NCBI GenBank assembly: GCA_963827155.1
Contig: CAWGZV010000002.1
Coordinates: 1,240,001-1,304,000 of the forward strand
Source: UTCFX2 sp963827155
GTDB lineage: Bacteria > Chloroflexota > Anaerolineae > Anaerolineales > UBA4823
DNA: 64,000 bases
Direction: 5' to 3'
The translations under genes were made by a program, and so were the position numbers. The notes under the pieces were generated by a model. It was not told where the DNA came from. It saw nothing but the letters and a program-made list of their open reading frames with translations, and did not search any database. The stretch's first letter is position 1. Each line of letters opens with the position of its first letter. Shown here piece by piece: positions 44,833 to 54,974 of the stretch.

Positions 44833-45452
44833 CCATCTCCATCCACCAGGTCTGGCAGCAATGCCCGCTTCAACTGACCCCGGGCATAGCTCAGCCTGGA
44901 CATAACCGTGCCAATGGGGATATCCAACGCGGCGGCGATTTCCTGGTACGAGAGCCGGCCGTATTCGCGCAGCAGCAGGATCGAACGGCTGGTCTCTGCC
45001 AGCGAAAGCAGGCCCTGCTGGACGATGCGGCGGCGCTCTTCCTGGACGAGGAGGGCCTCGGGTCCAGGCTGCGGGTCTGGCAAAGTCAGGCCCTCAAGAT
45101 CTGTGGGGGCGATCCTGCGCCCGGCTCGGAGGAGGTCGAGGGCGGCGTTGATCGCAATCCGGTAGATCCAGCTCCGCAGGGAGGTGCCGGCGGAACTGGA
45201 GGTTCCGGCGGAACTGGAGGTTCCGGGTTGGAACGCGCCCAGGTTCAGCCAGGCCTTGAGGAAAGCATCCTGGGCCGCGTCCTGGGCCAGGTCTCGATCG
45301 CCGCACATGCCGCAGACCACCCGGACGACGCCGGGGTAATAGCGGCGGACCAGCTCCCCGAACGCATACCGGTCGCCGCACCGGGCTTTTACGACCAGCT
45401 CCGCTTCGGAATCCGGGCCGCCGCTGGAGATTCGCCGGTCCTCTACGACCAT
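44829..45452 (-). CDS. ECF (RpoE-like) RNA polymerase sigma factor
   Basis: 207 residues from MVVEDRRISSGGPDSEAELV at 45452. Region 2 contains GDRYAFGELVRRYYPGVVRV, AQDAAQDAFLKAWLNLGAF and LRSWIYRIAINAALDLLR. Region 4 has LAETSRSILLLREYGRLSYQ, then EIAAALDIPIGTVMSRLSYA. A repeat-encoded insert GTSSSAGTSSSAGTS splits region 2 just before SLRSWIYRIA, where other ECF factors have a short loop. The start is not certain: the frame stays open to 45680 through tandem repeats of 53/54 bp, each alternate unit bringing another in-register ATG. Confidence 0.85.
   Translation of the reverse strand: MVVEDRRISSGGPDSEAELVVKARCGDRYAFGELVRRYYPGVVRVVCGMCGDRDLAQDAAQDAFLKAWLNLGAFQPGTSSSAGTSSSAGTSLRSWIYRIAINAALDLLRAGRRIAPTDLEGLTLPDPQPGPEALLVQEERRRIVQQGLLSLAETSRSILLLREYGRLSYQEIAAALDIPIGTVMSRLSYARGQLKRALLPDLVDGDG
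45173..45232. repeat. 18-bp tandem repeat inside the sigma-factor gene
   Basis: GGCGGAACTGGAGGTTCC occurs twice plus a partial copy. It encodes the GTSSSAGTSSSAGTS insert in region 2. A similar GGCGGAACAGGAGGTTCC series occurs in the lipoprotein gene at 47286-47340. Confidence 0.75.
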
Positions 45453-45711
45453 AGCCGCTTCGACTTCTGGGCGCTGTTTGATAATCGCCGGGTCTCTACG
45501 ACCAGGGCCGCTTCGGCACACGGACTGCCGCTGGACGATCGCTGGGGCATTAGGACCATAGCCGCTTCGACTTTTGGGCGCCGCTGGACATTCGCCCGAG
45601 GTTTGCCTCCAGGGCTGTTTCGGCCTCCGAGCTGCCGCTGGACATTCGCCCGAGGTTTGCGACCAGGGCCGCTTCGGCATTCAGTCGCCGCTGGACAATC
45701 GCCCGAGGTTT
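45391..45711. repeat. Six tandem 53/54-bp units overlapping the sigma-factor start
   Basis: Units begin ACGACCAGSNCCGCTTCG and contain CCGCTGGACNATCGCC. Lengths are three of 54 and three of 53 bp, exactly 321 bp in all. The first unit is coding (residues SEAELVVKA region), the second contains the start codon (GACCAT), and the others lie upstream. Confidence 0.8.
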
Positions 45712-46283
45712 GCGACCGGGCGGTTCGGCCCCGGGCTTTTTCGACCATGGCTTTCTCGTCTTCCGGACGGTTGTTAACCAAGTGCGGTTCCTTTTGCGCT
45801 TCCTACGTATATAACGAATCTGGCGGTCGATTTATTCGAAAATTGGGCAAATGTGCTCACCGTAACAAGAACCATATCTTATACGCTCCAGTCTATCGAT
45901 TTGTTGCGTTTAATCACCTTCACTGCGGAAATCACCCCAATATCCGTCCTGTCGGAGGGCAGAAGAGGCGGCTGAGGTGGCTTAAGGCAACTCGCTGTCC
46001 CGGAAGCGGATTTGTTTGAGCGCCGGATCAATTGAAGGTTGAGCCGAAATCAACTACACGAAATATATTGGGGGCGGAACACCCTCTTCTCGACCCACCT
46101 TATAGAAAATCAAACAGAAATTTCGGCCATATTCAGATATATTCGATTATAATTGGCTGTATTCAAACCGGGGCGGACATGCGCCGAACGAGAGACCAGG
46201 GACTGAAACCCTACCAGGTGGCTGCAGAGAACATTTCAAAAGAATATCGATCCCTTTTGCGGATTGATCAGGAGGAGATCAAC

Positions 46284-47664
46284 GTGAAATTCGCACAACC
46301 CCGCATGATATTCGTCATCCTGGCGCTGACCGGCGCCTCGTTGGCCTGCCAGGCGGTTGGCGGGAGCAGCAGCGCCCCCACCGAGAGCCCTGCCCTCCAC
46401 CCCACCCCCGGTGACGCTCTCCGGACCGGCGGTGACGGACACCGCCACCCCCGGGATGACGCCCGGGCTGCCGACAGCGATGACCGAAACGCCCGAGCCG
46501 ACCGCGGAAACCGGCTTTATGCTGGCGACGCTGCCTCCCCCGGAGGCAGGACCGGAAACCCTCGAGCTCGAGACGCTCTCCGCCGAGCCGGTCGTCCCCG
46601 ATTTTCACGAAGCGATCGTGATGGAGATGAGCTGGACCGACCCCGACGACAGCCCGCAGCAAGCCGGGGCGAACTACGCCTACCAGCAGCAGTCCGGCCC
46701 GCAGCCAGCCTGGCAGCTGGTCTATGACGACAACAATCCCTTTCTGCCATCCAGCTACAACCTGACCCTGACCGGCGAGCAGGGCTACTCAGCCGGCCTG
46801 GATATGCCGTGCCAGCAGGTCTCACAGCAGGCGATCCAGGAGCAGGCGCCGAGGGCATCTTTCGAAGAGCTGTTCGCGGCCCTGACCGGATCTGCAGCCA
46901 GGAGCACCGCCGGCGCCGACCTGGATGGACAGCCGGTGGACGCCTACACCCTGCAGGCAGAGAACTTCAAGCCAGGAGCGGAGATCCAGCTCAAAGGCTC
47001 GGCGGCGAACGAGGAGGGCGAATTCACCTCCACCAGCACCTCAACGATCGCACTGCAGGAAGAGGGCACAACCCTCGAAAGCGGGACGCTCTACCTGGCG
47101 CAGCAGGGCGGATACGCCGCAAAAATTGAGCTGGTCTTCAGCAAGCTCGCCGGCGAAGAGGACAGCCCCTTTGCGAAGAGCGGTAGCGAGATGAAGCGCA
47201 GCGTGACCTACAGCTTCAACCCGACGCTTGAAGCGGAAGACCCGATCCTGCCGCCAGCCGACTGCCCGATCCCCACGGACCTGGGCGGCGGAACAGGAGG
47301 TTCCGGCGGCGGAACAGGAAGTTCCGGCGGAACAGGGGCAGGGAGCGCGACGCAGACCACTGAAGATACTGGAAGCTCAGGGAGCGGCGGAGGGGCCGCG
47401 CTGACGATTGGCGACCTGCCGCGGCTGGCAGACGCGACGAATGAGATCCAGAGCGACGGCTCGCTGGTCTATCAGAGCGCCCTCAGCTTCGACGAGGCGG
47501 TGGATTTCTACCGCACGGAGATGGAGGCGCAGGGCTGGACGGCGGGCGACGAGATCACGCTGGGGACGATCGCGACATTGGAATACAGTCGGGCAGGTCA
47601 AAGCGCCTCGATCACGATCATCGAGTCGGGCGACGGGCTGATGATCACGGTTGATTTATCGTGA
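46284..47664 (+). CDS. Large lipoprotein, one frameshift near the N-terminus
   Basis: A GTG at 46284 with GGAGGAGATCAAC gives MKFAQPRMIFVILALTGASL then ACQAVGGSSSAPTESPAL, a lipoprotein signal (lipobox SLAC). In the C-run at about 46395-46410 the frame moves by one base into the long frame (to 47664): a Pro/Thr linker (TATPGMTPGLPTAMTETPEP), a beta-rich domain (FHEAIVMEMSWTDPDDSPQQ, GEFTSTSTSTIALQEEGTTL), a Gly/Ser repeat linker and a C-terminal module ALSFDEAVDFYRTEMEAQGW then TLGTIATLEYSRAGQSASIT. Function unknown. It lies upstream of, and divergent from, the sigma operon, so it could be in its regulon. Confidence 0.7.
47286..47345. repeat. Gly/Ser/Thr-encoding tandem repeat
   Basis: Three units of GGCGGAACAGGAGGTTCC type, encoding GGTGGSGGGTGSSGGTG, the flexible linker of the lipoprotein. 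Confidence 0.65.
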
Positions 47665-47889
47665 GGGAATAAAGATTTAACGCGAAGCTCGCGAAGTCCG
47701 CGAAGATCGCAAAGATTTTTTGACCACTACTGAGACGCATACCAGATTAAGGAAAATAACCACCACAGAGACGCGGAGAAGACAGAGAGCACACAGTTTT
47801 TAATATTCTGTGTGTCTCTGTGGTGAATTTATTTTGGGTATGACGCCTGAATATCAGGGCTGCTCACCTAACACTGCAAGGAGGGATAG
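47665..47889. repeat. Dispersed repeats, including an inverted pair
   Basis: AAGATTTAACGCGAAGCTCG then GCGAAGATCGCAAAG at 47673-47718, then CACCACAGAGAC (47761-47772) and its inverse GTCTCTGTGGTG (47812-47823), which can form a 12-bp stem. No gene. Confidence 0.7.
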
Positions 47890-50259
47890 ATGTTTCGAAG
47901 GATCGTGCACGTATTTATCTTTGGAGGGTTAACCAGCGCTCTGATGCTTCAGACTGCAGCACCAGGGGGCAGTGCGAGGGCTCAAGCGGAGCAGCCGCAG
48001 AACGGCGTTAAGTTTGTCAAGCGAGATGTCGCTGAAGGGCTGGTCGCCTACTGGCAGTTCGACGACAACCAGAACGACAGCCTGGCGAGGGATTCTTCAC
48101 TCATCGGTGCTAACGATGCCAGCCTGGTCAATGGAGCAGCTTTCAGCGCCAGCATACCGCCAGCGATGACACGCTTCGACCCAGGCTCGCTGGGGCTGGA
48201 CGGCAGCAATGATCGCGCCACCCTGCTCGACAGCCCCGCCCTCAATCTGGCTACCAGCTTCAGTCTGGCTGTGTGGGTGAAGCGGCTCACAACCGGGTCT
48301 TACCATGCCATTTATGATTCGGGAGAGCAATCGAACGAGTGGTGGGTATTCATTGCCGGGGCAACTTCCGGCGGCGCGAACGACAACCGGCCGGGTTTTG
48401 GCGAGCGGGGCATCGCGGAGGTCTACAGCACCGCGGCGATCGTCGACACAAGCTGGCACCACATTGCGGTGGTTAAAAACGGCAACGCAGCTTCAAATTT
48501 GACCTTCTACCTGGACGGCGTGGCGAGCGGGACGTCTTCGGTCGGGAGCGCAACCCTGCCAAGCGGGCCCAAGATGATCGGCGCGCTGCAGGATGGGTCG
48601 ATTCTCGCCCATTTCAACGGCAACCTGGATGAGCTGCGGATCTACAACCGGGCGCTAAACGCTGCGGAAGTGCTGCGGCTGGCACAAGGGAGAGGCTGCG
48701 CCTTCGACGGCTCCAGCTGGGCGCAGGCATACTCCGACCTGCAGTGCGCGCTGGATGAGTACAGCAGCGGGAGTCAGGTGTGGGTGGCACGCGGGAGCTA
48801 CAGCCCGGGGACCAATTCCGGATCGGCCTTCATCCACGACACCCCGGCGGAGATCTACGGCGGTTTCCTGGGGACCGAGAGCCTGCTGAGCGAAAGGCCG
48901 GCTTTTATCAAGCCTTTCGGCGTATTTACCAGCGACGAGGATTACAGCATCTTGAGCGGGGACGTGGACCGGAATGACAACCTGACCACATTCACGAACT
49001 ACGGCGAGAACAACCGCTTCGCGGTGCGGACCCAGTTCAACTCCGGGCTGGTGTGGGACGGCTTCGTGGTGCGCAGCGGCTCATCCAAACAGGTCGCGGC
49101 GCCGCCTGCCCTGCCTGAAGCCGGCGGAGGGATGTTCTTCAACGGCGCCAATGGCACACTGCGGAACATGGCATTCCTGGCGAACCAGGGGCAGCGCACA
49201 AACCAGGGCGGCGGGCTGGCTGCCTCCGGAGCAACTTTTACTATTGAAGACAGCCTGTTCCTGGGAAACGCGGGATTCGGCGGCGGGATGTTTGCGGAGG
49301 GGGCGACTGTCACCCTAACCCGGGTCGATTTCCGCGATAACGCTGCGACCGTGCTTGGCGGCGGGATGGGCCTCTCCACCGCCAGCCTCACTTTCAACGG
49401 CGGGACGGTTGAAAACAACCTGTCGGCGGGGAACGGCGGCGGTCTGGGATTCAACATCGCCGGCGGTTCACTGTCGGATGTAACCATTGCCGGCAACACC
49501 AGCGCGAAGGGCGGCGGGATCTATGCAGGGATCGGATCGCTGAACCTGGCGGATGTGGTCTTGAAAGAAAACGAAGCCGAAGAGCTGGGCGGGGGACTGA
49601 TGTTCGACGGCACAATCTCAACGATCGACCGGACGGCATTTTACGGGAATCGGGGGGATGCCTTCGGCGTGACGATGCTGATCACCGGCACCGCCCAGGT
49701 GACCGTGACGAACAGCATCTTCGCGGGAAATGTCGACACCGCCGGGCTGTTAGACGCGATGATCGATGTAAAAAACGCCGACCTGCTGCTTGCGAACGTC
49801 ACATTCGCCAGCAACGATTCGGATTACGGAGGGCTGCTGGCACGCGCCCATCAGGACGCCCAAGTCGTCGTCCGGAATTTCATCGTCTGGGACAACGCAC
49901 CGGTGCTGTTCAGCGAGACTGGCAACGGCAATGTTATCTATTCGATGTTTATCTACGGTCGGCCCGGGTCGGGAACCGACCCGCAGTTCTTTCGCAATCC
50001 GGACGGCGGGACGGGCGGTTTCGCCAATCCCAGCGGCAACGATTACGGCGACCTGCACCTGCAGCCGTTTTCACCCGCGATCGATAAGGCGTTTTCGACT
50101 TATCTGCCGCCGGCTTTCACGCTCGATTATGACGGCGCCAACCGCTTTGTGGACGTCGTATATATCAAAAACAACCTCGCCAGCCCTTTCCCGATCGACA
50201 TGGGGGCGTATGAGCACCAGGAAGCGTTCGGAGGATTCCTGCCGCTGATTTTAAAGTGA
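47890..50259 (+). CDS. Secreted LamG plus beta-helix protein with FLPLILK C-terminus
   Basis: 789 residues. Signal peptide (VHVFIFGGLTSALMLQTAAP). A LamG/concanavalin-like domain at about 45-270 (EGLVAYWQFDDNQNDSLARD, TSWHHIAVVKNGNAASNLTF, NGNLDELRIYNRALNAAEVL). Then a right-handed beta-helix of GGG-rich turns (GGGMFFNGANGTLRNMAFLA, GGGLMFDGTISTIDRTAFYG) closing with choice-of-anchor-Q-like IDMGAYEHQE. The chain ends FGGFLPLILK, the C-terminal motif shared by several exported proteins in this window. Probably attached to the cell surface and binding polysaccharide. Confidence 0.85.
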   Translation: MFRRIVHVFIFGGLTSALMLQTAAPGGSARAQAEQPQNGVKFVKRDVAEGLVAYWQFDDNQNDSLARDSSLIGANDASLVNGAAFSASIPPAMTRFDPGSLGLDGSNDRATLLDSPALNLATSFSLAVWVKRLTTGSYHAIYDSGEQSNEWWVFIAGATSGGANDNRPGFGERGIAEVYSTAAIVDTSWHHIAVVKNGNAASNLTFYLDGVASGTSSVGSATLPSGPKMIGALQDGSILAHFNGNLDELRIYNRALNAAEVLRLAQGRGCAFDGSSWAQAYSDLQCALDEYSSGSQVWVARGSYSPGTNSGSAFIHDTPAEIYGGFLGTESLLSERPAFIKPFGVFTSDEDYSILSGDVDRNDNLTTFTNYGENNRFAVRTQFNSGLVWDGFVVRSGSSKQVAAPPALPEAGGGMFFNGANGTLRNMAFLANQGQRTNQGGGLAASGATFTIEDSLFLGNAGFGGGMFAEGATVTLTRVDFRDNAATVLGGGMGLSTASLTFNGGTVENNLSAGNGGGLGFNIAGGSLSDVTIAGNTSAKGGGIYAGIGSLNLADVVLKENEAEELGGGLMFDGTISTIDRTAFYGNRGDAFGVTMLITGTAQVTVTNSIFAGNVDTAGLLDAMIDVKNADLLLANVTFASNDSDYGGLLARAHQDAQVVVRNFIVWDNAPVLFSETGNGNVIYSMFIYGRPGSGTDPQFFRNPDGGTGGFANPSGNDYGDLHLQPFSPAIDKAFSTYLPPAFTLDYDGANRFVDVVYIKNNLASPFPIDMGAYEHQEAFGGFLPLILK

Positions 50260-50340
50260 GGCGAATTGAGGAAAGAACCCACCACAGAGACACGCTGAAC
50301 ACAGAGCTATTTTAATCACATCCGGCGTTTAGGATTCTCA

Positions 50341-50375
50341 ACGCCAAGACGCGAAGGTCGCGAAGGTTCTTTTTG
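50341..50375. repeat. Dispersed repeat between the two exported-protein genes
   Basis: ACGCCAAGACGCGAAGGTCG then CGAAGGTTC, with a CACCACAGAGACACGC copy just upstream (50279-50294). Confidence 0.6.
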
Positions 50376-50517
50376 TGAAGAAGAGTTTTTTTGATGGAAT
50401 TCGTAGGGTCTAACTTATCGGAAAGTATATATATCGATTTTAGTTATATGAGTATGTAATGGATAGCGTAATCCAACCTGGGATAATCACTGCTTAATAG
50501 TAAACAAGGGAGAATGG

Positions 50518-53500
50518 ATGAACACTCGCAGCTATTTTTTTATCGTTTTAGCTTTCTTTATCGGCATTGCGCTGGTTGCCGGATTTAGCAAGTCGGTGCT
50601 GGCGCAGGACCAGCCTCCCACCAAGCCCGGCGAAGCCACCCCTGCAGAGCAAAATTCAAAAGGGCCGGCGCCCACCCCAGACCCGCTGGATAAGTCGGGC
50701 GGGAACCGCGAAAAACCGGCGGCGGTCGAGGCGGTGGACTACAGCACTTCATACCTGACCGGGCGCGGCGCCCACCCGAACGAAAACGCGGCGTTCATCC
50801 TGGTGATCGCCAACACGGGCGCAAATACCGGCGCCAATACCGAAGCGCAGATCAGCCTGCCGAAAAACGCGGCTTATGTGAACGGCTCGGCTCAGGTGCA
50901 GGGCGGCGGCACTCTGCTGGCATCGGCAGAATTGATCCAATGGACGGGGACGATCGCCAACGGGGCGAGCGTGCGGATCATTTTCCGGGCGATCCTGCCT
51001 GCGACGATCGGGGAAGCCGTGTCTGTCAGTGCGGCGATCTTCGATCCCGGGCTTCCGGCTGCGATCAACCTCGCCACCAGCCTGAAGATCCAGGCGCCGA
51101 CCGGCGGTCCGGACCCCTTCGGCTATACCTATAAGGACAACCTGGCGCCAGCCAGCAGCGTGTCTTACGACTGGGTTTTCAACACAATCGCGGCAACCAA
51201 GCTCAACTTCGGGGCACTGCCTGCGGACGATGCGGTCAGCCCGCTGACCCCGATCGGATTTTCGTTCCGGTTCTACCGCAACAGCTACACGGATATGTAT
51301 ATCAATACCAACGGGCTGGTGATGTTTGGCGCCGGGAACTCTGCCAACGCGACGAACACCCCGAAAGCGATCCCGACGCCTGGCTCCCCCGACAACTACC
51401 TGAGCTGTTTTGCGAGCGATCTGTACCTATTGGACACTTCGCAAGGGGTCTGGGTAGAGACCTTCGGCTCGGCGCCAAACCGCTACACCGCGATCACCTT
51501 CAGGGCCGCCTATTTCAGCTTCGAGAATGTCGCCCCGGCGCAGTTCCAGGTGGTGCTTTTTGAGTCAAGCAACAAGGTGAAGTGCCAGTACCAGGCAACC
51601 GCCGACACCCTACCGGGGAGCGGGGGCTGGTCGCAGATCGGGATGGAGAACGATGACGGCACTGCCGGGCTCTCGTATTACTTCAACGCAGCCATGCCGG
51701 CGACCGCCATCGGCCCGCTGAACGAGGGGCTGGCAATCGAGTTCACGCCCGGCGCGGCAGCCCTGCCGGTCTACAACACTTCCAAAATCCTGGCCTCCGC
51801 CAACGTCCATCCCGGCGACACGGCGAAATACACCCTGGTGGTGCGCAACACCGGCACCGGCGCAGGGTCGAGCACGACGGTAGTAGATCCGATCCCGGTG
51901 GGGGCGAGTTATGTAGGAGGCTCGGCGGCGGTATTGGGCGGCGGATCGCTTATCGCCAGCAGCGCCACCGTGAACTGGAGCGGCTCGATCGCAGCCGGCT
52001 CGGGGGTGACGATCACTTACCAGGTGGTGGTGCCGACGGTGCTGGGGAGCGTGCTGACCAACACCGCCACAATCAACGACGGGCTGGCGAGCGCCCCGTT
52101 TATCATGAACAACAGCCAGATCCGGGTCCTGCCCCCGCCGACCGGCGGACCGGATTATTTCGGCTACACGTATAAAGACAGCTACGACCCGAGCGTGAGC
52201 TTCACCTGGGTGCCCACCAGCGCCACCAGCACCAAAGTGAACTTCGGGGCGGTGCCTGCGGATGACGTTATGGCAGGACCCTTCCCGATCGGCTTCTCGT
52301 TCTCGTTCTACCAGAATGCCTTCAGCGATTTCTACGTCAGCAGCAACGGGCTGGTAAGCTTTGGCGCCGGCTACTCCGAGAATATCAACCGCCCGATCCC
52401 GAGGGCTGGGGACAGCCCGAAGAATTTCGCAGCCTGCCATTGGGGAGACCTGTACATCAAGGACGCTGCGCAGGGGGTCTGGTACGAGACCGGCGGACCG
52501 GCGGGAAGCAAATACCTGGCGGTGACTTTCAAGACGATCTTTTTTGAAAGCAACAGCAATCCAGCGATCATGCCGACCACCTTCCAGATGATCTTGTATG
52601 AAGGCAGCAACCAGATCAAATGCCAGTACCTGGATGCGGGCGGCTCGGTTTTAGGGAGCGGCGGCGGCGGGGCGACGATCGGGCTGGAAAACGCCGACGA
52701 AACCAGCGGGCTGCAGTACTTCTTTCAAGACGCGGGAAAACCAGACATCCTGGGGCCGATTGAAAACAACCTGGCGGTGCTGTTCTTCCCAAGCGCCAAC
52801 GTGCCGGCTTTCAGCGCTTCGGTCAAGCGCGTCACCCCTTCCATGCACCCGGGAAATGTCCTCGAGTACACGGTGGGGATCGTGAACAACAGCGGGACCA
52901 CCGGCGGGTCGGTGGCATTGTCCGATCCAATCCCTGCTGGTTCCAGCTTCGTGCCGGGCAGCCTGGGCGCGATCGGCGGCGGCGTGGCAGGCTATAACAA
53001 CGGCAGCTCAACGGTCAACTGGAGCGGCTCGATCCTGCCGACCCACCGGATTACAGTGACATTCCAGGCGGTGCTGGGGGCTTCCTCCGGGTTGATCACG
53101 AACACCGCCTCGATCAATGACCCGGCGGCGGCGCTGCCGACGGTCCGCCAGGCGGTGACGCCGGTCCAGCCGCCCTCTGGCTTTGGGAGCGGGACGCCGC
53201 GCTACTACTACCACGACAGCTACACCCCCGGTACGAGCTATTCCTTGATTTCGCCTTCGGGCAGCGCCGCGATCATGTCGGTCACAAATGGCGACAATGA
53301 CGACGGCTACGGCACCATCCCGCTCGGCTTCGATTTCAAGTTCTTCGGACGGAGCTATTCGAGCGTGAAGGTGAGCACCAACGGGCTGGTGATGTTCAAC
53401 GATGTCGGCTCAACGGACTGGGACAACAAGCCGATCGGGACGCCGGGCGGCGTGGACAACTATGCGACCTGCCTGTGGGACGACCAGCAGGCAGCGAATT

Positions 53501-53847
53501 TACTCCAGGGCGTCGCATACGAGCTTAAGGGCAGCGCACCCAACTATTTTATGGTGATCTGGTTTTACCTGCAGAACCTGGATCCTTCGACAAGCGGTCC
53601 TAGCAGCTACCAGATGGTCCTGTACCAGACGAGCAATGCGATCAAGTGCCAGTATATCAATATGTCTGGTTCAGCGGCGAGCGACGGTCGCAGCGCAACG
53701 ATCGGGCTGGAAGGACCGTTCGGCGCGAGCGGGATCCAGTATTTCAGCGAGCGGAAAACGGCGCCGTTCATCGGTCCGCTGCACAGCGGGCTGGCGGTCG
53801 AGTTTGTGCCTGCGCCGGAGATTTTCCTGCCGCTGGCGCTGAAATAG
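50518..53847 (+). CDS. Giant secreted protein with DUF11-type and repeated beta domains, FLPLALK C-terminus
   Basis: 1109 residues with no frame break. Signal peptide (FFIVLAFFIGIALVAGFSKS). Three DUF11/SdrD-like repeats (SYLTGRGAHPNENAAFILVI; SKILASANVHPGDTAKYTLV; SVKRVTPSMHPGNVLEYTVG) alternate with three copies of a larger domain whose landmarks are FGYTYKDN/DSY, KLNFGALPADDAV, PIGFSFRFYRNSYTDMYINT, NGLVMFGAG and VKCQYQATADTLPGSGGWSQ. The end is APEIFLPLALK. DUF11 repeats are found in long surface proteins; this is probably a surface-layer or matrix component. Confidence 0.85.
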   Translation: MNTRSYFFIVLAFFIGIALVAGFSKSVLAQDQPPTKPGEATPAEQNSKGPAPTPDPLDKSGGNREKPAAVEAVDYSTSYLTGRGAHPNENAAFILVIANTGANTGANTEAQISLPKNAAYVNGSAQVQGGGTLLASAELIQWTGTIANGASVRIIFRAILPATIGEAVSVSAAIFDPGLPAAINLATSLKIQAPTGGPDPFGYTYKDNLAPASSVSYDWVFNTIAATKLNFGALPADDAVSPLTPIGFSFRFYRNSYTDMYINTNGLVMFGAGNSANATNTPKAIPTPGSPDNYLSCFASDLYLLDTSQGVWVETFGSAPNRYTAITFRAAYFSFENVAPAQFQVVLFESSNKVKCQYQATADTLPGSGGWSQIGMENDDGTAGLSYYFNAAMPATAIGPLNEGLAIEFTPGAAALPVYNTSKILASANVHPGDTAKYTLVVRNTGTGAGSSTTVVDPIPVGASYVGGSAAVLGGGSLIASSATVNWSGSIAAGSGVTITYQVVVPTVLGSVLTNTATINDGLASAPFIMNNSQIRVLPPPTGGPDYFGYTYKDSYDPSVSFTWVPTSATSTKVNFGAVPADDVMAGPFPIGFSFSFYQNAFSDFYVSSNGLVSFGAGYSENINRPIPRAGDSPKNFAACHWGDLYIKDAAQGVWYETGGPAGSKYLAVTFKTIFFESNSNPAIMPTTFQMILYEGSNQIKCQYLDAGGSVLGSGGGGATIGLENADETSGLQYFFQDAGKPDILGPIENNLAVLFFPSANVPAFSASVKRVTPSMHPGNVLEYTVGIVNNSGTTGGSVALSDPIPAGSSFVPGSLGAIGGGVAGYNNGSSTVNWSGSILPTHRITVTFQAVLGASSGLITNTASINDPAAALPTVRQAVTPVQPPSGFGSGTPRYYYHDSYTPGTSYSLISPSGSAAIMSVTNGDNDDGYGTIPLGFDFKFFGRSYSSVKVSTNGLVMFNDVGSTDWDNKPIGTPGGVDNYATCLWDDQQAANLLQGVAYELKGSAPNYFMVIWFYLQNLDPSTSGPSSYQMVLYQTSNAIKCQYINMSGSAASDGRSATIGLEGPFGASGIQYFSERKTAPFIGPLHSGLAVEFVPAPEIFLPLALK

Positions 53848-53978
53848 GGAAGATCTTTCACCACAGAGCAACTGTGTTGAATGTCAAGATGTGAAAACGC
53901 CATAAACAAACCTGGCGGTGTCAGCAAGTTGGTAAAATAAAGACACCCCAAACCCGGAAGGCGGGAACAAAACCCTGT

Positions 53979-54968
53979 TCACAACGGGGCGAGTTCTCGT
54001 CTTTCATTTTGGATCCCCACAAATCGAATTGGGAGCTGCCAGCTCAACTGATCTCGGATCAGCGCATTCAGGATTGTCAACAATTTGCGCATACATGCGA
54101 CCAGAGCCACCTTCTTGAGTTTTCCATTCTTGAGTAAGCGTTGGTAGAACTCCCGGATCACTGGATTGAAACGAGTTGCTGAAACGGTTGCCATGTAGAG
54201 CACAGTCCGAATATCAGCACGCCCACCTTTGATGCGTCTTTTACCTCGAAAGAAGCCGCTATCAAAGTTCATCGGTGCAACACCCACCAGCGCCGCGATC
54301 TGCTTGCGGTCGCTATGTCCCAATTCAGGTAAAGCTGCAATCATGAGTGATGAGGTGACCTTCCCAATCCCCGGTACACTGCGCAGGATCTCGTTCTTGA
54401 CCTTGAAGTTGGGATCATCCTGGATGAATTGATTGATCTGTCGATCCAGTTCAGCAATTTGCGCATCCAACCACTTCAGGTGGGCTTCTATGCTGCCTTG
54501 CATCGCCTTATGTGCGGTTAGCAAACGGTTTTTTTCTGCTGTGCGGTTCTCAATTAACTGCCGCCTTCGCAGGACCATTGCAGCCAATAACTGCTCTTTT
54601 TCATCTGGCAATCGCGTTGGTTGTGGCCTGACTGCTTGTCCGAAGCGAGCTAGCAGACGCGCATCCAGGCGATCTGTTTTTGCCAGCAAGCCTATCGACC
54701 TGGCGAATTCTCGCACTCGGTGGGGATTAATCAGCGCCACTGGAACCCCGCCGGCGTATAACTCGCCGACCAGGTTCTTTTCGATCCCTCCCGTTGACTC
54801 CACCACCACCAGCTGGGGACGCAATTCCAGACACCTTTTTACAATGGCATCAATCCCAGCCTTATCGTTTGCCACGCCCCAGATTTCCTTTTCAATATTG
54901 CTGGCAACATCCAATCTCTTTTTGGACACATCAATTCCAATAAATACTTCTTCGGATTCCTTTTTCAT
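53979..54968 (-). CDS. IS110 family transposase (DEDD type)
   Basis: 329 residues, full length. The N-terminal RuvC-like domain has GIDVSKKRLDV (first Asp), VVVESTGGIE (Glu) and KTDRLDARLLARFG (Asp pair). The C-terminal transposase_20 region has LRSVPGIGKVTSSLMIAALP, LVGVAPMNFDSG and RRIKGGRADIRTVLYMATVS, with the conserved Ser in SGF. It appears intact and could be active. The start MKKESEEVF at 54968 has GCGAGGGCAGA before it. Confidence 0.92.
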   Translation of the reverse strand: MKKESEEVFIGIDVSKKRLDVASNIEKEIWGVANDKAGIDAIVKRCLELRPQLVVVESTGGIEKNLVGELYAGGVPVALINPHRVREFARSIGLLAKTDRLDARLLARFGQAVRPQPTRLPDEKEQLLAAMVLRRRQLIENRTAEKNRLLTAHKAMQGSIEAHLKWLDAQIAELDRQINQFIQDDPNFKVKNEILRSVPGIGKVTSSLMIAALPELGHSDRKQIAALVGVAPMNFDSGFFRGKRRIKGGRADIRTVLYMATVSATRFNPVIREFYQRLLKNGKLKKVALVACMRKLLTILNALIRDQLSWQLPIRFVGIQNERRELAPL

Positions 54969-54974
54969 TCTGCC

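Noticed and set aside
45228..46019. 263-codon + strand frame
   Set aside because: Antisense to the sigma gene and its tandem array; SPEVCDRG-type repetitiveness comes from the array.
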